Origin: DATDYQ01 sp035288965
GTDB taxonomy: Archaea; Nanobdellota; Nanobdellia; SCGC-AAA011-G17; JAGVZF01
NCBI GenBank assembly: GCA_035288965.1
Contig: DATDYQ010000058.1
Span: forward strand, 1-5,549
DNA length: 5,549 bases
Direction: 5' to 3'
Translations under genes and position numbers: made by a program
Shown: positions 1-5,411 of the stretch, one piece after another
Layout of the letters: every line of letters begins with the position of its first letter
Position numbering within the stretch: the first letter of the stretch is position 1
The notes under the pieces: generated by a model
What the model was told of the DNA's origin: nothing
Databases searched by the model: none
What the model saw: the letters and a program-made list of their open reading frames with translations, nothing else

Positions 1-154
1 TCCGGATGGAGAAGGTAAAGCTTCTTTTGAAAAATTCGAGATGAGAATACATAAAAGATTGATTGATTTAGGTGTAGATGAAAGAGCTTTAAGATTAGTT
101 ATGAGAGTTCCTATACCTGATGGTGTAAATATTCAGATTGAAATGTTAAATTAA
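1..154 (+). CDS. rps10: 30S ribosomal protein S10 (uS10), archaeal type, 3' end only
   Basis: The window opens inside this gene. The visible part is the last 50 residues, read from position 2, with TAA at 152-154. It contains FEMRIHKRLIDL, DERAL and a C-terminal VMRVPIPDGV...IQIEM segment, which are the conserved C-terminal features of archaeal and eukaryotic S10/S20. S10 sits in the head of the small ribosomal subunit. In archaea its gene commonly lies at the end of the S12-S7-EF-1alpha cluster, so EF-1alpha is the expected upstream neighbour, although it is outside the window. The family assignment is from recognition of the conserved motif; the gene's start is not visible. Nothing looks damaged, and the gene ends at the usual place for the family. 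Confidence 0.95.
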   Translation, partial: PDGEGKASFEKFEMRIHKRLIDLGVDERALRLVMRVPIPDGVNIQIEMLN

Positions 155-161
155 TTCTTTA

Positions 162-200
162 GAAAAGTTTATATAGATGTATTATATATAGTTATATAAG
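162..200 (+). promoter_or_regulatory. Archaeal TATA promoter for the toxin-antitoxin-like cassette; message probably leaderless
   Basis: A purine-rich BRE-like stretch (GAAAAG, 162-167) is followed directly by the TATA box TTTATATA (168-175). Archaeal transcription usually starts about 26-27 nt after the box centre, which falls near 198. That is within a few bases of the ATG at 201. There is no Shine-Dalgarno sequence in between, so the first gene is probably translated from a leaderless transcript. Seen: the box and its spacing. Inferred: the start site. Confidence 0.65.
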
Positions 201-464
201 ATGAAATATAGAATACATAGCCCGACTTTAGAATCTGTAATTATGGTAGAGAAAACTATAATAAAATACAGCCAAAAATGTGGGAAGTATCAATTATGGA
301 AGAAATTGCCTAGAAAGATGATGTATCAGACTTTTCAAATGATATTAGATTATTTAGAAGAATCCGGAAAGATTATGATAGACAAAAGAGATGGAATTGT
401 GTTTTGGACATATAATCCGGAAAGAATAAAGAAACTTATATCGCAGGGATTAATAGTTAGATGA
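201..464 (+). CDS. Small winged-helix protein, first gene of a toxin-antitoxin-like cassette
   Basis: This 87-residue basic protein has the pattern of a small winged helix. A first helix lies near residues 10-25, a second near 29-36 (KYQLWKKLP), a likely recognition helix near 38-55 (KMMYQTFQMILDYLEESG), and a beta wing near 56-70 (GKIMIDKRDGIVFWTYNP). I recognise the KYQLWKKLP...MMYQTF...ILDYL pattern from uncharacterised archaeal proteins, but no experimentally defined function comes to mind. DNA binding and autoregulation of the cassette are inferred from the fold and from the ATGA overlap with the RelE-like gene. The ATG at 201 is chosen because it sits where a leaderless transcript from the TATA box at 168-175 would begin. 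ATG 243 (residue 15) is a possible shorter start. There is no signal peptide or membrane segment. Confidence 0.8.
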   Translation: MKYRIHSPTLESVIMVEKTIIKYSQKCGKYQLWKKLPRKMMYQTFQMILDYLEESGKIMIDKRDGIVFWTYNPERIKKLISQGLIVR

Positions 465-796
465 TAAAAGAAAAATTTGTAGCATTTGTAAATCAAAAAT
501 TAAAAGAAGAGTTTGAATATTTAGCTAAAGGAAAATTTGAAGATAAAAAACTATATGAATTTATTAATCGTGCTATGGATGATATGAAACGGAACCCAAC
601 ATGTGGTACTAAAATTCCAAGAAAACTGTGGCCGAAAGATTATGTAAAAAAATATGAAATTAATAACTTATGGAAATATGATTTACCAAATGCATGGAGA
701 TTAATCTATACAATAGATGAAGATAAAGTTAAAATATTAAATATAATTCTTGAATGGTTTGATCATAAAGATTATGAAAGAAGATTTGGATATTAA
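461..796 (+). CDS. RelE/YoeB-like toxin
   Basis: This 111-residue protein resembles the RelE/ParE superfamily, nearest to the archaeal YoeB/RelE-like group. An N-terminal helical part (residues 1-45) includes a basic, acidic-rich hairpin. It is followed by the strand region with NLWKYDLPNAWRLIYTI (69-85) and the C-terminal ILEWFDHKDYERRFGY (96-111). R80, H102, Y105 and R108 are at or near the positions where RelE/YoeB enzymes keep catalytic or RNA-contacting residues. Such toxins cleave mRNA at the ribosome; that is family knowledge and not shown here. The start overlaps the stop of the winged-helix gene by ATGA, with a weak AGGGAT 10 nt upstream, so translation is probably coupled. The next gene begins two bases after the TAA. 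The frame is intact, which suggests an active, controlled toxin. Confidence 0.85.
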   Translation: MIKEKFVAFVNQKLKEEFEYLAKGKFEDKKLYEFINRAMDDMKRNPTCGTKIPRKLWPKDYVKKYEINNLWKYDLPNAWRLIYTIDEDKVKILNIILEWFDHKDYERRFGY

Positions 797-798
797 AA

Positions 799-909
799 AT
801 GAAAAAACAATCTAAAGTAGATACAAAATTAATAAAAAAGATAAAAAGAGGATTAGAAGATATTAAACATGGAAGAGTAAGACCTTGGAAGAAGAAATTT
901 ATAGATTGA
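799..909 (+). CDS. 36-residue antitoxin-like protein downstream of the RelE-like toxin
   Basis: A tiny ORF runs from ATG 799 to TGA 907-909, two bases after the toxin stop and in a different frame. The product is very basic. It ends with RGLEDIKHGRVRPWKKK, which closely resembles the toxin-wrapping C-terminal segment of many RelB/Phd-type antitoxins (pattern LEDIKxGRVRxW). It has no room for a DNA-binding domain, so it may act only by binding the toxin, leaving transcriptional control to the winged-helix protein at 201-464. A weak GGA lies nine bases before the ATG (788-790); coupling to the toxin gene is likely. The function is inferred from motif and position. It could instead be the decayed remnant of a longer antitoxin, but the toxin seems intact and the motif is well kept. 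Confidence 0.7.
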   Translation: MKKQSKVDTKLIKKIKRGLEDIKHGRVRPWKKKFID

Positions 910-939
910 TTATAATTAGACATATTTCTAGACGATATA

Positions 940-964
940 ATTTTATTCTTAATTAATCCTTTTT
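940..964 (+). terminator. T-rich stretch, candidate archaeal terminator after the toxin-antitoxin-like cassette
   Basis: The 118-base gap between the 36-residue gene and the Ubl gene contains T-rich tracts at 941-950 (TTTTATTCTT) and 960-964 (TTTTT), with no strong hairpin. Archaeal RNA polymerase terminates at T-tracts, and a new promoter follows at once, so this is a reasonable boundary between transcription units. The evidence is weak because the whole region is AT-rich. Confidence 0.35.
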
Positions 965-1003
965 AGAAAGCCTTATAAATTTATCTGATTGTATTTAATA
1001 TAT
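965..1003 (+). promoter_or_regulatory. Archaeal TATA promoter for the ubiquitin-like operon
   Basis: The BRE-like GAAAGC (965-971 region) is followed by the TATA box TTATAAAT (973-980). A start about 26 nt past the box centre would be near 1002-1003. This gives a leader of about 25 nt that contains a strong Shine-Dalgarno sequence, unlike the leaderless arrangement at 162-200. The box also argues against the upstream TTG at 989 as a start codon, because that codon lies between the box and the probable transcript start. Confidence 0.6.
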
Positions 1004-1012
1004 AGTGATAAC

Positions 1013-1019
1013 AGGGGGT
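1013..1019 (+). promoter_or_regulatory. Shine-Dalgarno sequence that sets the Ubl start
   Basis: AGGGGGT ends nine bases before ATG 1028 and can pair with the ACCUCC end of 16S rRNA with one G-U pair. It fixes the start of the ubiquitin-like gene at 1028, not at the in-frame TTG at 989. Confidence 0.75.
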
Positions 1020-1027
1020 TAACGATT

Positions 1028-1408
1028 ATGAAAACTGCAAGAAAATCTTTAGAAGATTCGGTAGAATTGCCCATGATTATAAGTGCAAGAACTGGATTGA
1101 TTCCACAAAAGGATGCTGTTGTGGTAAAACTTCCGCCTTCTTATTCTTCAAAAACAATAGAAGATGCATTAAATTATCTGTTAAATAGAAATAGTTTAGA
1201 TGAAGATGAGGGAAGTTTAGTTAAGAGCATTAAAAGGGAGATGGAATCAAGCACATATGCTGTTGTTGTTAATGGAACTAATGCTGAATTAACAGATGAA
1301 ATTTCTAGTTATTTGCAAATAAAGGAACGTGAAATAGATGGTAGGATGTTAAAATATAAGGCATTAGATATAGAAGTTTCTTCAGTTCAAGAAGGCGGAT
1401 ATTATTAA
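1028..1408 (+). CDS. Ubiquitin/ThiS-like beta-grasp modifier precursor ending in Gly-Gly-Tyr-Tyr
   Basis: This 126-residue protein is the likely modifier of the operon. Its predicted order fits a beta-grasp (ubiquitin/MoaD/ThiS) fold: strands at 14-22 (LPMIISARTG) and 29-35 (AVVVKL), a helix at 41-53, a further helical part at 62-75, a strand at 77-83 (YAVVVNG, reminiscent of the ThiS/MoaD VNG turn), and a last strand at 111-120 (KALDIEVSSV). It ends in QEGGYY, with G123-G124 followed by only two residues. Such a tail would need trimming to expose Gly-Gly for adenylation, and a JAB protease and an E1-like enzyme are encoded downstream in the same operon. The fold is inferred from pattern, since no long sequence match is recalled. 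Start 1028 is set by the Shine-Dalgarno AGGGGGT. Alternatives are a ThiS/MoaD-like sulfur carrier, though an E2-like partner favours conjugation. Confidence 0.8.
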   Translation: MKTARKSLEDSVELPMIISARTGLIPQKDAVVVKLPPSYSSKTIEDALNYLLNRNSLDEDEGSLVKSIKREMESSTYAVVVNGTNAELTDEISSYLQIKEREIDGRMLKYKALDIEVSSVQEGGYY

Positions 1409-1417
1409 CTAAATTTT

Positions 1418-1421
1418 GGAG
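1418..1421 (+). promoter_or_regulatory. Shine-Dalgarno GGAG deciding the start of the E2-like gene
   Basis: GGAG lies six bases before ATG 1428. This spacing favours ATG 1428 over the in-frame TTG at 1416, whose reading would run through the site itself. Confidence 0.65.
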
Positions 1422-1427
1422 AATTAT

Positions 1428-3011
1428 ATGGCTTTTAGAAAAGGCTCTTCTGTAACAATAGTAAAGAAACTAGGTTCAGAAAATGAAGATGATCCTGGAG
1501 ACAAAGATACTTATTATTTTGGAGGATATGGTGATGATATCCCACTTAAAACAAAAGGAAAAATTACAAGGATTAATGGTAATAAGATATATGTAGAATT
1601 TGATGATATAAGTTATCCATTTCATAGAAACGAACTAGCATTTGAAAATAAAGAAGAATACTTAAGCTCTCTTGGAAAAATTCCACAAAATTATCTTTTT
1701 AAACTAGCTTCTGAAATTCCTGTATTTATCTTTAATGACAGACTTTATTATTTATCTTCAGAACCTAAAGATGATTTAGATTCAAATTATTTTCAAACTT
1801 CTAAAGAAAGAAAAATAAGAAGATATTCTTTGATTGAATCAGCCAGCTTGTCTTCTTTAGAAAAGTTAACATTACAACATAATAAAGATGTATTGTCTAA
1901 AGTTAAAGAGAAATATATTAAAGAGGTTTTAGATGATGAATCATATTCTGAAGCTAAAGATGCAAATTATAGATTAGTTGATTTCATTGTAAATAGGGTT
2001 TTCCCGTATTTTAGAAATAATCAATCTACTAGTAAAATTGCTGGAGTGCTTGGTTTTAATGTTATGGGGAAAAATGAAAATACCGATGTATCTAAAAATG
2101 GAGAAAGTAATAAATTTATTTCAGATTTAATAGAAAAGGTAGCAAAAGAGAAATTTAAGGAAGATGATAAGAAATCTTCAAAATTCTATCAAAAAGTGGA
2201 TTCTATATTGGCAAGAGAATTTGATTTTAAGGATTTTATTACAAATACCGAAGATTATCAAGCAAATTCTCTTCTCGGAAGAATACTTGGTGGTAGAAAT
2301 GTTGCGATAATAGATAATAAAGTTTATTATTTAAGGATTAATAATAATCAAAACACTAATGATATAGTAAATTTCGATGGAAAAGATTTTATTTGTTCTG
2401 ATTCTAAACCTATCTCCGATACTGTAAAGGAGTTTGAGTTTGAGTTGATGAAACAAATTAGGATAGATGCATTAAAGAGTATTCTTAATAGAGATAACGT
2501 ATCTAAAAAAGTTTTTATACAGAAAATAGTAAAAATGAAAGCATATGGGGAAGATGATTTTGGTTTTTTAGTGGATGATGATAATTATTATGTTTTCTTG
2601 GATGTACCAAAACATGTTTTAAAAGATCCAGAGCATAATAAATATTATCTTTTTGGTAATGTTAAAATAGGTGTTAGTATAGGAGATTCCGGACAGATGT
2701 ACGAGAATAAGGTGGTTATATTGCAGAATTATAGTCATCCATTTGTCGGATATAGTGAGGATAAATTTGAAGAAATTTGTGTTGGAAATTATCCCTATTC
2801 AAAATTATCAAATTTAAAAAAAGAAGAAGCTATAGCAAGGCTATTAATAGATGCAAAGAATACTTTGCTTTCTGGTTATAATAGTAAACATGTTAGTCCT
2901 ATGGCACATTTAGGTGATTTTGAATCAAAAAGAATTTCATTAGCTGAAATAAAAAGAAGAAAACTGAATATCACAAATATAAATCTGGGAAAAAGTACAA
3001 GGAAAAGATAA
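1428..3011 (+). CDS. Large multidomain protein with C-terminal E2 (UBC)-like domain
   Basis: The protein has 527 residues. Residues about 5-70 look like a small SH3/KOW-type barrel (KGKITRINGNKIYVEFDD, 43-60). The middle (about 90-370) is mostly helical, charged and unrecognised. The C-terminal part (about 375-490) fits the prokaryotic E2/UBC pattern: strands at 406-418 (KYYLFGNVKIGVS) and 427-435, then SHPFVG with H437-P438, then EEICVGN with C451, then a helix (463-482) ending in GYN. This matches the HPxV...ICLG signature of prokaryotic E2-like families. C451 is thus the candidate thioester cysteine; the only other cysteine is C323. It follows the modifier gene by 19 nt and precedes the JAB gene by one base. 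The E2 call rests on motif plus context and lacks a profile search. The roles of the N-terminal and middle parts are unknown; substrate or partner binding is a guess. Confidence 0.7.
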   Translation: MAFRKGSSVTIVKKLGSENEDDPGDKDTYYFGGYGDDIPLKTKGKITRINGNKIYVEFDDISYPFHRNELAFENKEEYLSSLGKIPQNYLFKLASEIPVFIFNDRLYYLSSEPKDDLDSNYFQTSKERKIRRYSLIESASLSSLEKLTLQHNKDVLSKVKEKYIKEVLDDESYSEAKDANYRLVDFIVNRVFPYFRNNQSTSKIAGVLGFNVMGKNENTDVSKNGESNKFISDLIEKVAKEKFKEDDKKSSKFYQKVDSILAREFDFKDFITNTEDYQANSLLGRILGGRNVAIIDNKVYYLRINNNQNTNDIVNFDGKDFICSDSKPISDTVKEFEFELMKQIRIDALKSILNRDNVSKKVFIQKIVKMKAYGEDDFGFLVDDDNYYVFLDVPKHVLKDPEHNKYYLFGNVKIGVSIGDSGQMYENKVVILQNYSHPFVGYSEDKFEEICVGNYPYSKLSNLKKEEAIARLLIDAKNTLLSGYNSKHVSPMAHLGDFESKRISLAEIKRRKLNITNINLGKSTRKR

Positions 3012-3012
3012 A

Positions 3013-3930
3013 ATGAAAAGTTTAACAGATATTTTAAACGAAAAAGTTGATGATAATGCAAAAGATAATAATCAAAGAAAATTGTTCTCAAATGTTTATA
3101 TCAGCAGAGGAGCTTTAAAGAAGGCATTTGCATATGCAAGACTTGTTTGTGATGTTTATGGAGAAAAGGTTGAATGTTATGGTTATTTGATAAATCCTAA
3201 AGATAAAAAAGACAGAATAGTCAGAGATATTTATTTAGCACCAGAACAGGATGTTAGCAGTTCGGGTGTAAAGATAATGGGAGAATCAGTTATAGAATCA
3301 GGAAGAGATATAGATAAAATGGGTTATAAAATTCTTGGATGGTGGCATAGTCACGCAAGCTTTGATACTTTTCATTCAGGTACAGATGATGAAAACATGT
3401 TAAGTGTGCTAAATAGCATTGCTCCAATTAATTATAGAGTTAGATATCATAGAAAAAGGTTATTAAACGGAAATTTAGGAACAAAGATTAGTGAAAATTC
3501 TATAGAAATTTTTGAAAAAGACAAAAGAAATAAAAAATTAATTTTAAATTTATCAGAAGGAAATGGAGAATTAAAAAGATTTATTGCAGATAGTTTGGTA
3601 CATAATATGCAATCTAGAACTGGATTTGCTTACAGTATTGTAGTTAATGCTTTGGGGAGTAAACCTTATGCTGAAATAGCGACAAGAAATTTATGTAATT
3701 TATGTTATAGTGAGCAAGATGAGAGCAAGGAAGCTGGATTAAGAATTGTAAGGGTAAATGATGATATTTCATTTAATGAAAAAACATTGAAGAAAGAAAT
3801 TAAAGAGAAAATAATGAAACCCCATATTTTACCTGTTTATTTAGGTTTTTTGAAAGATCCAAATAAAGATTTTGAGGGATCATTTGAAGATGTTGAAGAT
3901 CCTTTTAAAGATTTTGATGATGAGCAGTAA
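3013..3930 (+). CDS. JAB/MPN-domain metalloprotease with complete JAMM motif (probable Ubl-processing isopeptidase)
   Basis: This 305-residue protein carries a full JAMM zinc site: E54 (VECYGYL), H112-S113-H114 (GWWHSHA), then seven residues to S122, two more, and D125 (HSGTDDE). The wording LGWWHSH is close to the GW[YW]HSH of Rpn11-like enzymes. Strand segments at 27-32 and 68-76 fit the first half of the fold. A further core-like strand, YSIVVNALG (207-215), comes about 80 residues after D125, so residues about 135-205 look like an insertion. The C-terminus (284-305) is a repetitive Asp/Glu/Phe tail. In this operon the likely job is to cut after Gly-Gly of the modifier, maturing it and possibly releasing it from targets. 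It begins one base after the previous stop and overlaps the E1 gene, which implies coupled translation. Confidence 0.9.
   Translation: MKSLTDILNEKVDDNAKDNNQRKLFSNVYISRGALKKAFAYARLVCDVYGEKVECYGYLINPKDKKDRIVRDIYLAPEQDVSSSGVKIMGESVIESGRDIDKMGYKILGWWHSHASFDTFHSGTDDENMLSVLNSIAPINYRVRYHRKRLLNGNLGTKISENSIEIFEKDKRNKKLILNLSEGNGELKRFIADSLVHNMQSRTGFAYSIVVNALGSKPYAEIATRNLCNLCYSEQDESKEAGLRIVRVNDDISFNEKTLKKEIKEKIMKPHILPVYLGFLKDPNKDFEGSFEDVEDPFKDFDDEQ
3853..3917 (+). repeat. Imperfect 23-base direct repeat encoding the acidic tail of the JAB protein
   Basis: Segments 3853-3875 and 3895-3917 match at 19 of 23 bases and lie 42 bases (14 codons) apart. Both contain the identical AAAGATTTTGA (3865-3875 and 3907-3917). 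In the protein they give KDPNKDFE and EDPFKDFD, so the tail looks like a duplicated acidic/aromatic unit. The second copy ends exactly where the E1 start codon begins. Confidence 0.7.
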
Positions 3931-5365
3931 AATTAAATATGCAGAAGAAAAGAAAGATAATGCAGTTATTAATAGATATAGCAGGCAAGAACTTATTAGT
4001 GGATGGGATCAAAAGAAAATAGAAAATTCTTCTGTTGCTTTAATCGGATCTGGGAATTTGGCTTACTTTACATCCGCATCACTTGTTGCACTTGGTTTTG
4101 GTAATGTTGAAATTTATGGTGATGAAAAGATAAAGGAAAATGAATTTTTATTTAATCTAGTAGACAAAAGATATTCTAAAGTAGAAACTCTTGAGGAAAT
4201 TCTCTCTAAAATAAACCCCTTAGTAAATGTTATTGGGGTGCATGCTGGAATGGGAGATAATGATTTAATATTCTTAATGGAAAAACCCAAGGTTATTATA
4301 GATGTTACAAATAATCCAAGATCTAAAGATATTATTATAAATTATTCTAGAAGGGAAAATATTCCTGTAATTTCAGCTTCTACAGATATTTATCAAGGAG
4401 AATTACACATTATAAAACCAAGGGATAAAAGATTAAAGAAATGGTTATTAGATGAATATGATGGATTAAAACAGGGAAACATTCCTAGTGCTGTTTTAGC
4501 GGGAATAATTACAGAGGAAGCAAGAAAAATTGTTATGAAGATTAATAAAGATGATATTCCTATAAAAAATTTTTATTATTCATCTATATCAAGAACTAGA
4601 TTTTCAAAAGAAGATACAAATAATAATGAAGAAATCTCTCTAGAAGACAAATATGCTTTGGTTGTAGGTGCTGGAGCTCTTGGAAATTTTGTGACGCTTG
4701 GTTTGACTTTAAATAATATTGGAAAATTGGATATATTAGATTTCGATGATGTTGAACCTCATAATCTAAACAGACAACTTTTATTTTATGATAATGTAGG
4801 AGAAAAGAAATCTTTATCACTAGCTTCAAAGATAAAAAAGATAAATCCTGAAGTTAAAGTTAATGGCATAGTTGATAAACTTGATGAGAAGTTTGAAAAA
4901 TATTTTAGGAAAAATAAGCCAGATATAATCTTGGATTGTGTAGATAATTTAAGTACAAGGGCGATTGCAAATTATTTTGCAATAAAATATAAAATTCCTT
5001 TAATAAGCGGTGGAACAGATCCTTATGCGGGGCAAGTTGTAGTGTATAAACCAGGAGAGAGTGCATGTCTGGATTGTAAATTAAAAGTTGATAAAGCTTT
5101 AGCAAAAGAGAGAACAAGTCATAGCTGTACTTATTCTGCTCAACCAAGTGTGATAACAACAAATCAAATTATTGGAGGGTTAATGGTAGGAGAAGTGATG
5201 GCTGTTTTAGATCCTGAAAATCATAGAGAATTTGTTAAAAAAACAATAAAATATGATTCTAGAAATCCAAGTAGGGCAGGTTTAGTTGGAAGCGGAAATA
5301 TTTGTAATTGTAAAAGAGGAACTATAAAGAAATGGTTAAATGATGTTATGAAAAAAGCTGAGTGA
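3917..5365 (+). CDS. E1-like activating enzyme with two ThiF-type domains in one chain
   Basis: Read from ATG 3917 the product has 482 residues. The N-terminal domain (about 18-215) begins RYSRQELISGW and has a degenerate nucleotide loop, IGSGNLA (43-49). It lacks the DxxxxxNxxRQ motif, and no cysteine occurs before residue 341, so it is probably a non-catalytic partner domain. The C-terminal domain (about 243-475) has GAGALG (251-256), DFDDVEPHNLNRQ (275-287), K297/K298, LDCVDN (339-344, D343), a candidate catalytic C404 (SHSCTYS) and zinc ligands C384, C387, C463 and C465. The layout mirrors eukaryotic E1 pseudodimers, where the RYxRQ arginine of the inactive half completes the active site of the other. 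Expected reaction: ATP-dependent adenylation of the modifier's Gly-Gly, then thioester formation. The start could be ATG 3917 or 3920 (overlapping the JAB stop), or less likely ATG 3890; no clear Shine-Dalgarno decides. Confidence 0.92.
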   Translation: MMSSKIKYAEEKKDNAVINRYSRQELISGWDQKKIENSSVALIGSGNLAYFTSASLVALGFGNVEIYGDEKIKENEFLFNLVDKRYSKVETLEEILSKINPLVNVIGVHAGMGDNDLIFLMEKPKVIIDVTNNPRSKDIIINYSRRENIPVISASTDIYQGELHIIKPRDKRLKKWLLDEYDGLKQGNIPSAVLAGIITEEARKIVMKINKDDIPIKNFYYSSISRTRFSKEDTNNNEEISLEDKYALVVGAGALGNFVTLGLTLNNIGKLDILDFDDVEPHNLNRQLLFYDNVGEKKSLSLASKIKKINPEVKVNGIVDKLDEKFEKYFRKNKPDIILDCVDNLSTRAIANYFAIKYKIPLISGGTDPYAGQVVVYKPGESACLDCKLKVDKALAKERTSHSCTYSAQPSVITTNQIIGGLMVGEVMAVLDPENHREFVKKTIKYDSRNPSRAGLVGSGNICNCKRGTIKKWLNDVMKKAE

Positions 5366-5373
5366 TTTGATTT

Positions 5374-5411
5374 AATAAGTTTTATAAACGACTAATTTAA
5401 TTTATTGTTAT
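5374..5411 (+). promoter_or_regulatory. TATA promoter of the tRNA-Ser gene, apparently leaderless
   Basis: AATAAGT (5374-5380) resembles a BRE and is followed by TTTATAAA (5381-5388). The box centre is about 27 bases before the first tRNA base, so transcription should begin at or within one or two bases of the mature 5' end. The start site is inferred from spacing only. Confidence 0.6.

Noticed and set aside
729..923. Minus-strand open frame opposite the toxin and the 36-residue gene
   Set aside because: It is rich in Phe, Ile and Asn as expected from reading AT-rich coding DNA backwards, has no promoter, and opposes two well-supported genes.
989..1027. TTG at 989 as the start of the ubiquitin-like gene
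   Set aside because: It lies between the TATA box and the likely transcript start, and ATG 1028 has a strong Shine-Dalgarno sequence.
2876..3091. Minus-strand open frame over the junction of the E2-like and JAB genes
   Set aside because: A low-complexity Phe/Leu/Tyr product antisense to two clear genes; no start signals.
3872..3916. TTG 3872 or ATG 3890 as the E1 start
   Set aside because: The extra residues merely re-read the repeated acidic tail of the JAB gene in another frame and precede the conserved RYSRQ region by an unneeded hydrophobic stretch. ATG 3890 cannot be fully excluded.
4596..5162. Two minus-strand open frames inside the E1 gene
   Set aside because: They lie opposite the conserved motifs of the active ThiF domain and have only Leu/Tyr/His-rich shadow composition.
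1028..5365. A sulfur-carrier (ThiS/MoaD-ThiF-JAB) biosynthetic cluster as the main explanation
   Set aside because: The ThiF-type E1 and JAB would fit, but the HP...CVG E2-like motif and the fused pseudodimer E1 fit protein conjugation better, and no cysteine, thiamin or molybdopterin biosynthesis gene is present. It remains a fallback.
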